A stretch of DNA of 55,242 nucleotides from Flavobacterium araucananum. GTDB lineage: Bacteria; Bacteroidota; Bacteroidia; Flavobacteriales; Flavobacteriaceae. The position numbers and the translations under genes were made by a program. Position 1 is the stretch's first letter, and the number at the start of each line of letters is the position of its first letter. Positions 16,047-25,138 of this stretch are shown one piece after another. Location of the stretch: the NCBI RefSeq assembly GCF_002222055.1, contig NZ_MUGS01000020.1, positions 1 through 55,242 on the forward strand, read 5' to 3'. The notes beneath the pieces were generated by a model, which saw nothing but the letters and a program-made list of their open reading frames with translations, had not been told where the DNA came from and ran no database searches.

Positions 16047-16916
16047 ATGAAAAACTTTAGAATTTTAGTATTTACCGTTCTTTTATGCGCTTCTTCGATG
16101 AGTTATGCCGCAAAAGTAGATACTTTACAAGTTGCAAGTGCAGCCATGAGCAAAACCTACAAAGCTGCAGTTGTTTTACCTAATTCGTATGCAAAAAGCA
16201 AATCGGCATTTCCGGTTCTGTATTTATTGCATGGTGCTTACGGACATTTTGGCGATTGGTTAAAAAATACGCCAAACAAAAAATTAGTTCAAGGTCTGTC
16301 AGATCAGTACAATATTATTATTGTAATGCCCGAAGGAGAAACGTTTAGTTTTTACCTGGATAGTCCCGTAAATAAAGGAAGTCAGTTCGAAACTTTTATA
16401 ACACAAGAAGTCATCCAGAAAGTCGATAAAACATATCGCACGATAAGCAATAGGAGCGGAAGAGTAATTACCGGACTTTCGATGGGAGGGCATGGTGCTT
16501 TGTATCTGTCTGCCAAACATCCTGATTTGTTTTGTGCCGCCGGAAGCATGAGCGGCGCAGTAGATATGAGTACGATGCTTAATCGGGAATCATCTGCACA
16601 GGTAGTAAAATTGATGCAGCCGGTTTTTGGTGACAAAAGCGACAGTTCAGAGATGTATGCGCAATATGCCGTTATGGGAATGCTGGACAAACTAAAGGCA
16701 AATAAGTTACCATTGATTATAGACTGTGGCGTTGATGATTTTTTGATAGAACCTAATAGAGAATTACACCGTAGATTGGTGTATAATAAAGTAGAGCACG
16801 ATTATACAGAACGTCCCGGAGCTCATACCTGGGAGTATTGGGAAAATTCTTTGCCTTATCATGTGTTATTTTTTAATAAAATATTGCTTAAAAACCAGCA
16901 GATTACAAAAAAATAG
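16047..16916 (+). CDS. Secreted alpha/beta-hydrolase esterase (esterase D / PF00756-like)
   Basis: 289 residues: signal peptide (to SMSYA), then an esterase core beginning with AVVLPNSYAKSKSAFPVLYLLHGAYG, the nucleophile elbow GLSMGG (Ser145), a likely acid residue in IIDCGVDDFLIEPNRELH and a histidine in PGAHTWEYWENSLPYH. The family covers feruloyl and acetyl esterases and S-formylglutathione hydrolases; a signal peptide excludes the last, so an extracytoplasmic carbohydrate-ester or lipid-ester role is likely. A TATATTTA box sits about 27 bp before the ATG. The 91-bp repeat array lies directly upstream. Confidence 0.88.
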   Translation: MKNFRILVFTVLLCASSMSYAAKVDTLQVASAAMSKTYKAAVVLPNSYAKSKSAFPVLYLLHGAYGHFGDWLKNTPNKKLVQGLSDQYNIIIVMPEGETFSFYLDSPVNKGSQFETFITQEVIQKVDKTYRTISNRSGRVITGLSMGGHGALYLSAKHPDLFCAAGSMSGAVDMSTMLNRESSAQVVKLMQPVFGDKSDSSEMYAQYAVMGMLDKLKANKLPLIIDCGVDDFLIEPNRELHRRLVYNKVEHDYTERPGAHTWEYWENSLPYHVLFFNKILLKNQQITKK

Positions 16917-17002
16917 CAGAATATTTTAACAAGAAGTTATTAAAATACTTTTTTTGGTTTGGTTTTTGGAATATCTTTATAAATCTTAAAAAAATAAATA
17001 TT

Positions 17003-17512
17003 ATGAAAAAGATACTTACACTTTTTGCAGTTGTTGGACTGCTAGCATTTTCGGGATGTTCAAAGGATAATGATGTAGATAATGATACAATTAGTTACGT
17101 TTTTGAAGTAAACAATGTTAATTTTGCTAACAATGGAGATGGAATATTACAAAAATTTAATACTTCAATTTATTCAGGTGATGTAATTTTGGTTTATAGA
17201 TTAGTTGATGTTATAAATGGTCGTGATGTATGGAGACCAATTCCTGAATCGTATTATTATGATAATGGTACAGTACATTTTACTTATAAATTCAATTTTA
17301 CTCAAGACGATTTTGAAATATATCTTGATGGTTTTGAATTGAATACTATTCCAGCTAATCTAAAATCTAATCAAACATTTCGTATTGTGATTGTTCCTGG
17401 CGATGATGGATTTAATACTAAAAAATCAGTTAGTAAACCTGATTATTCAGATTATAATGCAGTTATCAAGAAATATAATATTGATGATAGTAATGTTAAG
17501 AAATTAAACTAA
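17003..17512 (+). CDS. Small lipoprotein of unknown function
   Basis: 169 residues with a lipobox (LLAFSGCSKD, Cys19), followed by an Asp/Asn-rich linker and a beta-strand-rich domain (ISYVFEVNNVNF, VILVYRLVDVINGRDVWRPIPESYYYDNGTVHFTYKF). This type of small lipoprotein is common in flavobacteria, but I know of no function. It is 86 bp after the esterase, so co-transcription is possible. A bidirectional terminator separates it from the convergent lipoprotein gene. Confidence 0.8.
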   Translation: MKKILTLFAVVGLLAFSGCSKDNDVDNDTISYVFEVNNVNFANNGDGILQKFNTSIYSGDVILVYRLVDVINGRDVWRPIPESYYYDNGTVHFTYKFNFTQDDFEIYLDGFELNTIPANLKSNQTFRIVIVPGDDGFNTKKSVSKPDYSDYNAVIKKYNIDDSNVKKLN

Positions 17513-17530
17513 TCATTTCGATTAGAAATA

Positions 17531-17560
17531 AAAAAGGAGATCGTGAGATCTCCTTTTTTT
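17531..17560. terminator. Bidirectional terminator
   Basis: aaaaaggagatc / gatctccttttt hairpin between convergent genes. The same stem is reused at 18707-18736. Confidence 0.85.
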
Positions 17561-17581
17561 ATGTTTATTTTAAAAATTTAG

Positions 17582-18592
17582 CTAGCGACGACCACCACCA
17601 GAATTATCAGGCACACTTACATTTAAAGAAGGATCAAATGTTTTTTCTGTTAATGTTATAGAATATAAAATCATTGTGTGACTATTTGTTGGTATTGGTA
17701 ATCCATAACCTTCAGTAGCCATTGTTGGATGTAATGATAGTAATAATGCTTTTTTTTCATTTATTGGAGAAAATTGAAAAGACACTTCTTTTGTTACTTC
17801 AATATTACTATCCAGAGTATATGCTCTTATGTAATTGACATAATCATTGATAAAATCTTTTATATCATTTAAATCTTCTCTTTCGCAAGAATCTTGAGTT
17901 TCACCACCCGTACGACCCGGAGGAATGATAATTCCATTATCTTTTAATTGTGCATAAAGCGTTGGATATCCACTACTATATATTTTATCTAAGGAATGGC
18001 GGTTATCATGAAATTTAGCTTTAATAGTTATTTCATAAGTTGTATTTCTTTTAAAAGGATATTCAATCGAAATTGCGGAACCTCTTTTTTCATTTTGGTG
18101 AAATACTCCTCTTGCAACGTTGACTTTTTTTCCTCTATTGCTTGACATTAGTACTAATGCTCCATAATAAGGATTCTGATGAGGTACTCCATAGCCTCTT
18201 ACAAGATATCCGTTATTTTGTGGGGCAGGGTTAGGTCCGTAAACTCCAGCATCTGTTTCGTAGGTTTTTCCGGATTCCATATACCTTGTAACTGTACAAC
18301 CACTCTTTGTAGAACTGGCGACACCGTAATTAAAATTTATGAAAGTTGATTGTTCTGAAGTTTTCGAAGTTAAATCGTTTGCTTTTTCTGTTTTTTCCGG
18401 AATATCGTATACAAATATGGACTTTTTTGGTTTTGACCCGTCGGTAATTTCAGAGTAATATTCTATATCTCCATTAATAATATATAATTGCATTGGGTTA
18501 TTGAGTGACTGAGTTTTTGAAGTCAACTCTTATTTATTGTCACAACCAGTGATAATAAAAATGAATACTAAATAAAGGGAAATTCTTCTCAT
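17582..18592 (-). pseudogene. Lipoprotein gene with an in-frame stop right after the lipobox
   Basis: The minus strand from the ATG at 18592 reads MRRISLYLVFIFIITGCDNK, a perfect lipoprotein signal, then TAA (18532-18530), and continues in the same frame for a further 315 codons to 17582. The downstream frame (start candidates: TTG at 18526 or an internal ATG 33 bp later) has no signal peptide and no other defect. It contains TFINFNYGVASSTKSGCTVT, an AISIEYPFKRNTTYEITIKA strand motif and a Gly-rich RR end. I recognise no family. It is either a very recent nonsense mutation or a sequence error; without the signal the product could not be exported. Confidence 0.75.
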
Positions 18593-18706
18593 AATAAATG
18601 GTTTAAATAGTTTATAATGAGGTAAATGTATCTAATATAAGTATATAGTCTTATTTTTTATGTTAAATTGTAAGATTATGTTTATTTTATATGATATTGT
18701 ACAACG

Positions 18707-18736
18707 AAAAAGGAGATCGTAAAAGATCTCCTTTTT
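18707..18736 (-). terminator. Rho-independent terminator of terC-like gene
   Basis: aaaaaggagatc, short loop, gatctccttttt; lies 22 bp beyond the 3' end of the minus-strand TerC gene. Confidence 0.8.
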
Positions 18737-18757
18737 ATAAAATAGATGTTCAAAAGT

Positions 18758-19726
18758 TTATTCCTCTATTGTTGAAGTTTCTTCTGCGCTTTTGCCATAT
18801 TTTAAAGAAACCAAAATTCCCACTAAAAGCGAAAGAGCTATAAATGCAAGTGATGTCCATTCAGGTACATGAACATAATCGTGAAGAATCATTTTTAATC
18901 CCACAAAACCTAGTATTGCCACCAGACTGTATTCCAGGAAACTGAATTTTGCCAGCATATTGGCTAAGAAAAAGTACATAGAACGCAATCCTAAAATAGC
19001 AAAAATATTAGAGCTAAATACCAAAAACGGATCAGAAGTAATGGCTAAGATTGCAGGAACACTGTCTACAGCAAAAAGAACGTCCATAACTTCGATCACG
19101 ATCAAAGCTACAAATAGCGGAGTAGCTGCTTTTTTTGCTGTTTTGGTAGAAATAAAAAACTTCTGACCGTCCATTTCAGACGTAATCGGAATAACTTTTC
19201 CTAGTGTTTTGTATACAAAAGAATCTTTTGGCTGGAAATCATCATCTTCTCCGGAGAACAGCATTTTTATAGCAGTAAAGATCAGGAACGCACCAAATAA
19301 ATAAGTAGTCCAGGTAAATTTATTGATTAGCATAACACCAAAGAAAATCATTAATCCACGAAATACTACCGCACCAAGGATTCCCCAGAATAAAACGCGA
19401 TGTTGGTATTTTTGCGGTATTTTGAACGATGCAAAAATAATCGCAATTACAAAAATATTATCAACACTTAATGAAAGTTCGATCAAATATCCTGTAATAA
19501 ACTTCATAGAAGCCACGGCAGGTTTAAGATTATCAGGATTTGCAATATAATCTGTAGTATAAAGCCAGTAAATAACCCCTGAAAACAAGAACGACAATGT
19601 AACCCAGATAAGAGTCCATTTGCTTGCTTCTTTAGTACTTATAATATGAGGGTTTTTATTAAAAACACCCAAGTCTAAAGCAAGGATAAAAACTACGGCT
19701 AATAAAAACAAAATCCAGACTATCAT
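18758..19726 (-). CDS. TerC/Alx family integral membrane protein
   Basis: 322 residues with 8-9 predicted membrane segments. It carries the family's acidic in-membrane motifs: SLSVDNIFVIAIIFASF near residue 88 and VIEVMDVLFAVDSVPA near residue 215. A cytoplasmic loop (SGEDDDFQPKDSFVYK) separates the two halves. Family members export manganese or other metals, some under alkaline or oxidative stress. No riboswitch of the yybP-ykoY type is visible in the short upstream spacer. Single-gene unit. Confidence 0.93.
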   Translation of the reverse strand: MIVWILFLLAVVFILALDLGVFNKNPHIISTKEASKWTLIWVTLSFLFSGVIYWLYTTDYIANPDNLKPAVASMKFITGYLIELSLSVDNIFVIAIIFASFKIPQKYQHRVLFWGILGAVVFRGLMIFFGVMLINKFTWTTYLFGAFLIFTAIKMLFSGEDDDFQPKDSFVYKTLGKVIPITSEMDGQKFFISTKTAKKAATPLFVALIVIEVMDVLFAVDSVPAILAITSDPFLVFSSNIFAILGLRSMYFFLANMLAKFSFLEYSLVAILGFVGLKMILHDYVHVPEWTSLAFIALSLLVGILVSLKYGKSAEETSTIEE

Positions 19727-19881
19727 AATACTTTTTTTAAATGATTTACAAAGATAGTTTTTGAAGTTTAACTTAAAAATTTATTATAGAAAATAACTTT
19801 CAAATTTGAGATAGTTTGTCACATTAAGTAAAGTCGAAATGCCTCAAAGGTTCTTGACTGCGTTCGAACTGAGAAATTGAA

Positions 19882-19920
19882 TAAAAAAAAAAGTGCCATC
19901 GTTCAAGAGGGCACTTTTAG
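19882..19920 (-). terminator. Rho-independent terminator of GSII
   Basis: aaagtgcc / ggcacttt stem with a T-tract on the minus strand, 20 bp past the GSII stop. Confidence 0.8.
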
Positions 19921-19939
19921 AATATAATCTAAGCTTGAA

Positions 19940-20956
19940 TTATAGCGCTGATTTTACAGTTTTGATAATTCTTGCAGCAATTTTGTATGGATCACCGTTT
20001 GAAGCTGGTCTTCTGTCTTCAAGATATCCTTTCCATCCTTTTTGAACAGTGTATAAAGGAATTCTGATTGAAGCTCCTCTATCAGACACTCCATAAGAGA
20101 AATCATGGATAGAAGCAGTTTCGTGTTTACCGGTTAAACGTTGTTCGTTGTAAGCTCCGTAAACCGCAATATGTTCTTCGACAACAGGACGGAAAGCTTC
20201 GCATATTTTTTCGTAAGTAGCCTTGTCGCCACATGTTCTTAAAACTTCGTTAGAGAAGTTGGCATGCATACCAGAACCATTCCAGTCAGTATCTCCCAGT
20301 GGTTTTGGGTGATATTCGATATAGTAACCATATTTTTCAGTCAAACGATCTAATAAGTAACGGGCAACCCAAATTTCGTCTCCGGCTTTTTTAGCACCTT
20401 TAGCGAATAATTGAAATTCCCATTGTCCACAAGCAACTTCTTGATTGATTCCTTCAAAGTTAAGTCCGGCAGCAATACATAAATCAGCATGTTCTTCTAC
20501 TAATTTTCTTCCGTGAGTGTTTTTTCCACCTACAGAGCAGTAGTACATACCTTGTGGAGCAGGATATCCTCCAACAGGGAAACCTAATGGCAATAAAGTT
20601 TTAGTATCCATGATGAAATACTCTTGTTCGAAACCAAACCAAAAATCATCATTATCATCATCAATTGTAGCTCTACCGTTAGAAGGGTGAGGAGTTCCGT
20701 CAGCATACATAACCTCTGACATTACTAAGTATCCGTTGATGCGGGTAGGATCCGGATAAATTGCAACAGGAACTAACAGACAGTCTGAAGATCCACCTTC
20801 GGCTTGTTTTGTAGAGGAACCATCAAATGACCAATTTCCAAGTTCTTCTATCGTTCCTTTAAAATTTTCGTGATCTTCAACTTTAGTTTTACTTCTAAGA
20901 TTTTGAGTTGGTTCATATCCATCTAACCAAATATACTCTAACTTAATTTTAGCCAT
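19940..20956 (-). CDS. Glutamine synthetase, type II
   Basis: 338 residues from the ATG at 20956 (MAKIKLEYIWLDG). The frame is open a further 40 codons upstream, but that part is Lys-rich, includes the promoter box and does not fit the family. GS signatures: LEYIWLDGYEPTQNLRSKT, NWSFDGSST, FGFEQEYF, NGSGMHANFS, ETASIHDFSYG and SIRIPL. The short length and beta-grasp start fit GSII, the small type first known from eukaryotes. It catalyses ATP-dependent ammonium assimilation into glutamine. It is divergent from a GSIII gene, so the cell can switch between two isoenzymes. Confidence 0.95.
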   Translation of the reverse strand: MAKIKLEYIWLDGYEPTQNLRSKTKVEDHENFKGTIEELGNWSFDGSSTKQAEGGSSDCLLVPVAIYPDPTRINGYLVMSEVMYADGTPHPSNGRATIDDDNDDFWFGFEQEYFIMDTKTLLPLGFPVGGYPAPQGMYYCSVGGKNTHGRKLVEEHADLCIAAGLNFEGINQEVACGQWEFQLFAKGAKKAGDEIWVARYLLDRLTEKYGYYIEYHPKPLGDTDWNGSGMHANFSNEVLRTCGDKATYEKICEAFRPVVEEHIAVYGAYNEQRLTGKHETASIHDFSYGVSDRGASIRIPLYTVQKGWKGYLEDRRPASNGDPYKIAARIIKTVKSAL

Positions 20957-20995
20957 AATAATATAAATTAATTTTTTTGTTTTTTTTCGTTGGGT

Positions 20996-21003
20996 CAAAT
21001 ATA
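20996..21003 (-). promoter_or_regulatory. Putative -7 element of GSII
   Basis: TATATTTG on the minus strand, matching TAnnTTTG, about 40 bp before the GSII start. A direct repeat (cgtaaaaattaggg) covers the region where -33 should lie. Confidence 0.5.
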
Positions 21004-21019
21004 GATTTATTTTTTTAGC

Positions 21020-21147
21020 CGTAAAAATTAGGGGGCTGTTTTGTTTAGCTGAGTATAATTTTTTGGATAAGCGCAATTTTCTGAGGGGTATACTTTTAAA
21101 AAAGCAATTTTTATCCCTATTAAAAAATAAATTCGTAAAAATTAGGG
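21020..21147. promoter_or_regulatory. Direct repeat in the GSII/GSIII divergent spacer
   Basis: cgtaaaaattaggg occurs at 21020-21033 and again at 21134-21147, 114 bp apart. The first copy sits just upstream of the GSII -7 box. It could be a nitrogen-responsive operator; no known motif is assigned. The rest of the 428-bp spacer holds only promoters. Confidence 0.35.
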
Positions 21148-21328
21148 ATCTTTTGCACGTTTTAAGGTTAAGGAATTATGAAAAAATGTTTATTTAATGA
21201 ATAATACTGCTGTATTTTGTTACATTTCTTTAAATCAAATTCATTATTCTCTGAAAAAAGCTTCTTCTGTTGAAAAATCATCGAATAAAAATCAAATATT
21301 TATCTTTAGATCAGGGGGTTAATTTGCT

Positions 21329-21336
21329 TATATTTG
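21329..21336 (+). promoter_or_regulatory. Putative -7 element of GSIII
   Basis: TATATTTG matching TAnnTTTG, 48 bp before the GSIII ATG. A weak TTTAG lies about 20 bp upstream. Confidence 0.5.
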
Positions 21337-21384
21337 TTGCTCTTTTTTTAGTGAAAATCAGTACGAATTTTTAAAATTATATAC

Positions 21385-23574
21385 ATGTCAACATTACGTT
21401 TCCAAGCTTTAAAAGAAGCTTCTACAAGAAAGCCGGTACATTTTGAAGAAATAGACAGAAAATCTAACATTTTTGGTTCAAATGTTTTTAATGAAAAAGC
21501 AATGAAGCAATTCTTAACTTCTGATGCTTTAAAAGGAGTTAGAGACGCCATTCAGCATGGAACTAAAATAGACAGAAAACTGGCAGATTATATCGCCATG
21601 GGAATGAAAGAATGGGCGTTATCAAAAGGTGTTACCCATTATACCCACTGGTTTCAGCCCCTTACAGGAACAACAGCCGAAAAACATGATGCTTTTTTTG
21701 AAACTTCTTATGACGGTAGCGATCCTGTAGAAAAATTTGGCGGAGCACAATTGGTACAACAAGAGCCGGATGCGTCAAGTTTCCCGAATGGCGGAATCAG
21801 AAACACATTCGAAGCCAGAGGATATACCGCATGGGATCCAACCTCTCCGGCATTTATTTACGGAACCACTTTATGTATACCAACTGTATTTATAGCCTAT
21901 ACAGGAGAAGCACTGGACAATAAAATTCCGCTATTAAGAGCTTTATCTGCCATGGATGAAGCAGCAACAGAAGTATGTAAATATTTTGATAAAAATGTAA
22001 AAAAAGTAACAGCAACATTAGGTTGGGAGCAGGAATATTTCCTGATTGATAAAGCTTTGGCAAACTCGCGCCCGGACTTAATGATGACCGGACGAACCTT
22101 ATTAGGGCATACCTCTGCAAAGGGACAACAATTAGACGATCATTATTTTGGCTCAATCCCTACACGTGCCTTAACCTATATGCGGGATTTAGAGCAAGAA
22201 TGTATGTTACTGGGCATTCCGGTAAAAACACGTCATAACGAAGTAGCGCCAAACCAGTTTGAGTTGGCACCTATTTTTGAAGAAACCAATCTAGCCGTAG
22301 ATCATAACTCCTTATTGATGGATGTAATGCAAAGAGTAGCAGAACGTCATGATTTTAAAGTTTTATTTCACGAAAAACCTTTCAAAGGTGTAAACGGTTC
22401 CGGAAAACACAACAACTGGTCGCTGGCAACAGATACAGGAGTTAACTTATTGAGTCCCAGCAAAACCCCAATGAGCAATTTGCAATTCCTGACCTTCTTT
22501 ATCAATACCATAAAAGCAGTCAATGATTACGAAACTTTACTAAGAGCGTCGATCGCAACAGCAAGTAACGATCATAGGCTGGGAGCAAACGAAGCGCCAC
22601 CAGCAATTATATCCGTTTTTATTGGTGCACAATTGACCAAAGTTTTATCAGAGTTAGAAAGCGTAACAACAGGCAAATTATCTCCGGAAGAAAAAACAGA
22701 TTTAAAACTAAACGTAGTAGGTAAAATTCCGGATGTACTATTAGATAATACAGACAGAAACAGAACCTCGCCTTTTGCCTTTACAGGAAATAAATTTGAG
22801 TTTAGGGCAGTTGGGTCAAATGCAAACTGCTCAAACGCAATGACTACTCTGAATGCGATTGTGGCAAAACAATTAAAAGATTTTAAAATAGCAGTAGATT
22901 CTCTGATCGAGTCGAAAGACATGAAAAAAGACGATGCGATTTTTAATGTTTTAAGAGAATACATCAAACAATCTAAAAAAATACTTTTTGAAGGCGACGG
23001 ATATAGCGAAGCGTGGGAGAAAGAAGCAGCAAAAAGAGGTTTGAGTAATTTTAAAACCACTCCGGAAGCTATAAAAGCCAAAGTTTCGAAACAAGCATTG
23101 GATTTATTTTCTGAATTAGGAATTTTAAATCATGTCGAAGCCGAAGCACGTTACGAAATAGAACTGGAAGAATACACCAAGAAAATCCAGATCGAAGGAA
23201 GAGTTTTAGGAGATATTGCAAGAAACCATGTAATCCCTACGGCAATTCGATACCAGAATACTCTAATTGAAAATGTAAAAGGCCTTAAAGAAATTTTTGG
23301 TGCAGCGTTTGAAACCATTGCAAAAGAGCAAATTGTTTTGATCAAAGAAATTTCAGGTCATATCGAAGGAATCAATTCTAAAGTATTGGCAATGACAGAT
23401 GAAAGAAGAACTGCAAACCATTTGACCGATGCTCAAAAAATGGCCGAAGCTTATTGTAACAAAGTAAAACCCTACTTTGAAGACATTCGTAACCACTGCG
23501 ATAAATTAGAATTATTGGTAGATGACGAAAGCTGGACATTGACAAAATACAGAGAATTGTTGTTTACAAAATAG
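21385..23574 (+). CDS. glnN: Glutamine synthetase, type III
   Basis: 729 residues, the length expected for GSIII. Features seen: ATLGWEQEYFLIDKAL, a GRTLLGHTSAKGQQLDDHYFG stretch typical of GSIII, VKTRHNEVAPNQFELAPIFE, NGSGKHNNWSL (GSIII form of the ATP/Glu site), FEFRAVGSNANCS and a long C-terminal helical region (residues 560-729). It forms large double-ring oligomers in known members and assimilates ammonium. It is divergent from GSII with shared regulatory DNA and followed by a strong terminator. The symbol glnN follows common use for GSIII. Confidence 0.95.
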   Translation: MSTLRFQALKEASTRKPVHFEEIDRKSNIFGSNVFNEKAMKQFLTSDALKGVRDAIQHGTKIDRKLADYIAMGMKEWALSKGVTHYTHWFQPLTGTTAEKHDAFFETSYDGSDPVEKFGGAQLVQQEPDASSFPNGGIRNTFEARGYTAWDPTSPAFIYGTTLCIPTVFIAYTGEALDNKIPLLRALSAMDEAATEVCKYFDKNVKKVTATLGWEQEYFLIDKALANSRPDLMMTGRTLLGHTSAKGQQLDDHYFGSIPTRALTYMRDLEQECMLLGIPVKTRHNEVAPNQFELAPIFEETNLAVDHNSLLMDVMQRVAERHDFKVLFHEKPFKGVNGSGKHNNWSLATDTGVNLLSPSKTPMSNLQFLTFFINTIKAVNDYETLLRASIATASNDHRLGANEAPPAIISVFIGAQLTKVLSELESVTTGKLSPEEKTDLKLNVVGKIPDVLLDNTDRNRTSPFAFTGNKFEFRAVGSNANCSNAMTTLNAIVAKQLKDFKIAVDSLIESKDMKKDDAIFNVLREYIKQSKKILFEGDGYSEAWEKEAAKRGLSNFKTTPEAIKAKVSKQALDLFSELGILNHVEAEARYEIELEEYTKKIQIEGRVLGDIARNHVIPTAIRYQNTLIENVKGLKEIFGAAFETIAKEQIVLIKEISGHIEGINSKVLAMTDERRTANHLTDAQKMAEAYCNKVKPYFEDIRNHCDKLELLVDDESWTLTKYRELLFTK

Positions 23575-23593
23575 CGATTACAAAATATTCGTT

Positions 23594-23626
23594 AAAGCCT
23601 GTCTCAAAAAGACAGGCTTTTTTTTA
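23594..23626 (+). terminator. Rho-independent terminator of GSIII
   Basis: Stem aaagcctgtc / gacaggcttt plus T-run. Confidence 0.85.
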
Positions 23627-23740
23627 TCATTAAATTAAAATAAGCGCTCAGGACTATTATTTTTCTAAATGAAAAGAGGTAATTACAGAGAATTTTTAAT
23701 AAGTAATCTATTTCGTATGAAAATTTTTGAGGATTTTAGT

Positions 23741-23770
23741 AGTTTATCGACATAGTTTTACAGTTTATCG
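23741..23770. promoter_or_regulatory. Direct repeat agtttatcg, two copies 21 bp apart, before the curli operon
   Basis: agtttatcg at 23741 and 23762. A 21-bp period puts both on the same DNA face, two helical turns apart, 40-70 bp upstream of the -33 box. This is a plausible activator site for the amyloid operon. Confidence 0.4.
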
Positions 23771-23812
23771 GAAAGTTGTTAATTGGTTGAAAAATAGCTG
23801 TTTGTACTTTAT

Positions 23813-23840
23813 TTTGATTTCGATAAGTTTTCTAATTTTG
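23813..23840 (+). promoter_or_regulatory. Putative promoter of the curli-type operon
   Basis: TTTG at 23813-23816 and TAATTTTG at 23833-23840 match the Bacteroidota -33/-7 pair with a slightly short 16-bp gap. Predicted 5' leader is about 115 nt. Confidence 0.5.
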
Positions 23841-23963
23841 GTTATGCAAAAGAGAGAATAAAAGTTTAACATTTATTTTCAAATGACATTTTGAGATTGA
23901 TTTCCCCTAATCATATTGACCTACATAATAATTTGTATTAATAACCAATTAAATATATTTATT

Positions 23964-24584
23964 ATGAAAAAAGTAATTTTAAGTATCTCCGCGATGCTTT
24001 TTGTAGGTGCAGCTTTTGCTCAGGGCAATGTCAGCGATGTTGACCAAACAGGATTTTTGAACGGTGCATTAGTGGTTCAGGTGGGATCATCAAATGATTC
24101 AGATGTGGATCAGATTGGTATTGCCAATGTGGCAATTGTTGGGCAATATGGAGCTGATAATGAGTCAACCGTTGCACAATTAGGAGCAGGAAATTTTGCT
24201 TTGGTAACTCAAATTGGAAGCCACAATGACTCAAGTATTTCACAAGTATTATTTGGAAACGTTGCTGTAACCACACAAATTGGAGCTTACAATGACTCTG
24301 ATGTATTACAAGTAGGTGGCTTTAATACTGCTTTAACGAACCAATTAGGTTTAGCAAATGATGCCACTACAATTCAATTTGGAAATACTAACACAGCAAT
24401 AACAGATCAGGACGGATGGTTTAATACTGCTGCTACATTGCAATTAGGATGGGATAACTACTCTAGCATCGAACAAAATGGAATTGGTAACTTTGCGTCT
24501 ACTACTCAATTTGGAAACGATCATATAAGTACCGTTACTCAAAACGGATTCCTAAACGGAAGCATTGTAATACAATCTAACTAA
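23964..24584 (+). CDS. Major curlin-repeat subunit (CsgA-like)
   Basis: 206 residues from the ATG at 23964; the open frame extends upstream but without a sensible start. Signal peptide MKKVILSISAMLFVGAAFA, then eight to nine repeats of about 22 residues with the curlin pattern S-x5-Q-x-G-x2-N-x-A-x3-Q-x-G (for example SDVDQIGIANVAIVGQYGADN and STVAQLGAGNFALVTQIGSHN). Each should form one strand-loop-strand of an extracellular beta-solenoid amyloid. Gln/Asn/Ser-rich, almost no Lys or Arg. First gene of the operon and followed by a terminator, as expected for the most abundant subunit. Confidence 0.9.
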   Translation: MKKVILSISAMLFVGAAFAQGNVSDVDQTGFLNGALVVQVGSSNDSDVDQIGIANVAIVGQYGADNESTVAQLGAGNFALVTQIGSHNDSSISQVLFGNVAVTTQIGAYNDSDVLQVGGFNTALTNQLGLANDATTIQFGNTNTAITDQDGWFNTAATLQLGWDNYSSIEQNGIGNFASTTQFGNDHISTVTQNGFLNGSIVIQSN

Positions 24585-24597
24585 GAACAAACCAGGA

Positions 24598-24639
24598 GAA
24601 GGAAGAACTTGATACATTCAGTTCTTCCTTCTTTTTTTA
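24598..24639 (+). terminator. Terminator/attenuator between the two curlin genes
   Basis: An 11-bp perfect stem gaaggaagaac / gttcttccttc with a T-run, located between the major and minor subunit genes. It probably allows partial read-through so the major subunit is made in excess. Confidence 0.8.
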
Positions 24640-24651
24640 TTGCAAAAAATC

Positions 24652-25134
24652 ATGAAACGTTTCGTCTCCATTATTTTTTTACTCCTGACCGGAATTATGT
24701 TTTCTCAATCTGTAATTGATGAAAATATAAGGGACTACGTTTTGAATAAGGATGAAACAAACAATCAAAATCAAACAATCAATCAATACATGAAAAGCCG
24801 GAATATTGTACTAGTTACACAAATTGGAAATTATAATCAGGCCAATTTAACTATTGTAAGTAAGAACGCTTATGTAACTGCACAGCAAACGGGCAATAAT
24901 AATTATATGAATGTCTATAAAAAAGCCGAAGAAATCAACCAATCCTATACACAAACCGGCAATAATAATTATATAAGTGATTTTGCATTGTACTCTGGCG
25001 GAATCACTTCGATGGCAATCAATCAGCAAGGCAATAATTTATCCGTAATAAGTACCGGTTCAAATTCAATTTCTAAAGACCTGATCATTAATCAATCTGG
25101 AAATTCGGGCACCATTTACGTATTCAATCACTAG
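24652..25134 (+). CDS. Minor curlin-like subunit (CsgB-like nucleator)
   Basis: 160 residues from the ATG at 24652. Signal peptide (to GIMFSQ), then an Asn/Gln-rich linker and degenerate curlin repeats: VLVTQIGNYNQANLTIV, YVTAQQTGNNNYMNV, QSYTQTGNNNYI and SMAINQQGNNLSVISTGSNS. It has fewer and less regular repeats than the preceding protein, which fits the nucleator role of CsgB; that role is inferred. Its stop is 4 bp before the next gene, so the two are translationally linked. Confidence 0.8.
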   Translation: MKRFVSIIFLLLTGIMFSQSVIDENIRDYVLNKDETNNQNQTINQYMKSRNIVLVTQIGNYNQANLTIVSKNAYVTAQQTGNNNYMNVYKKAEEINQSYTQTGNNNYISDFALYSGGITSMAINQQGNNLSVISTGSNSISKDLIINQSGNSGTIYVFNH

Positions 25135-25138
25135 AATT

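Noticed and set aside
18593..18757. Possible manganese riboswitch for TerC
   Set aside because: This region is downstream of the TerC gene, and its real upstream region (19727-19830) shows no yybP-ykoY-like structure.
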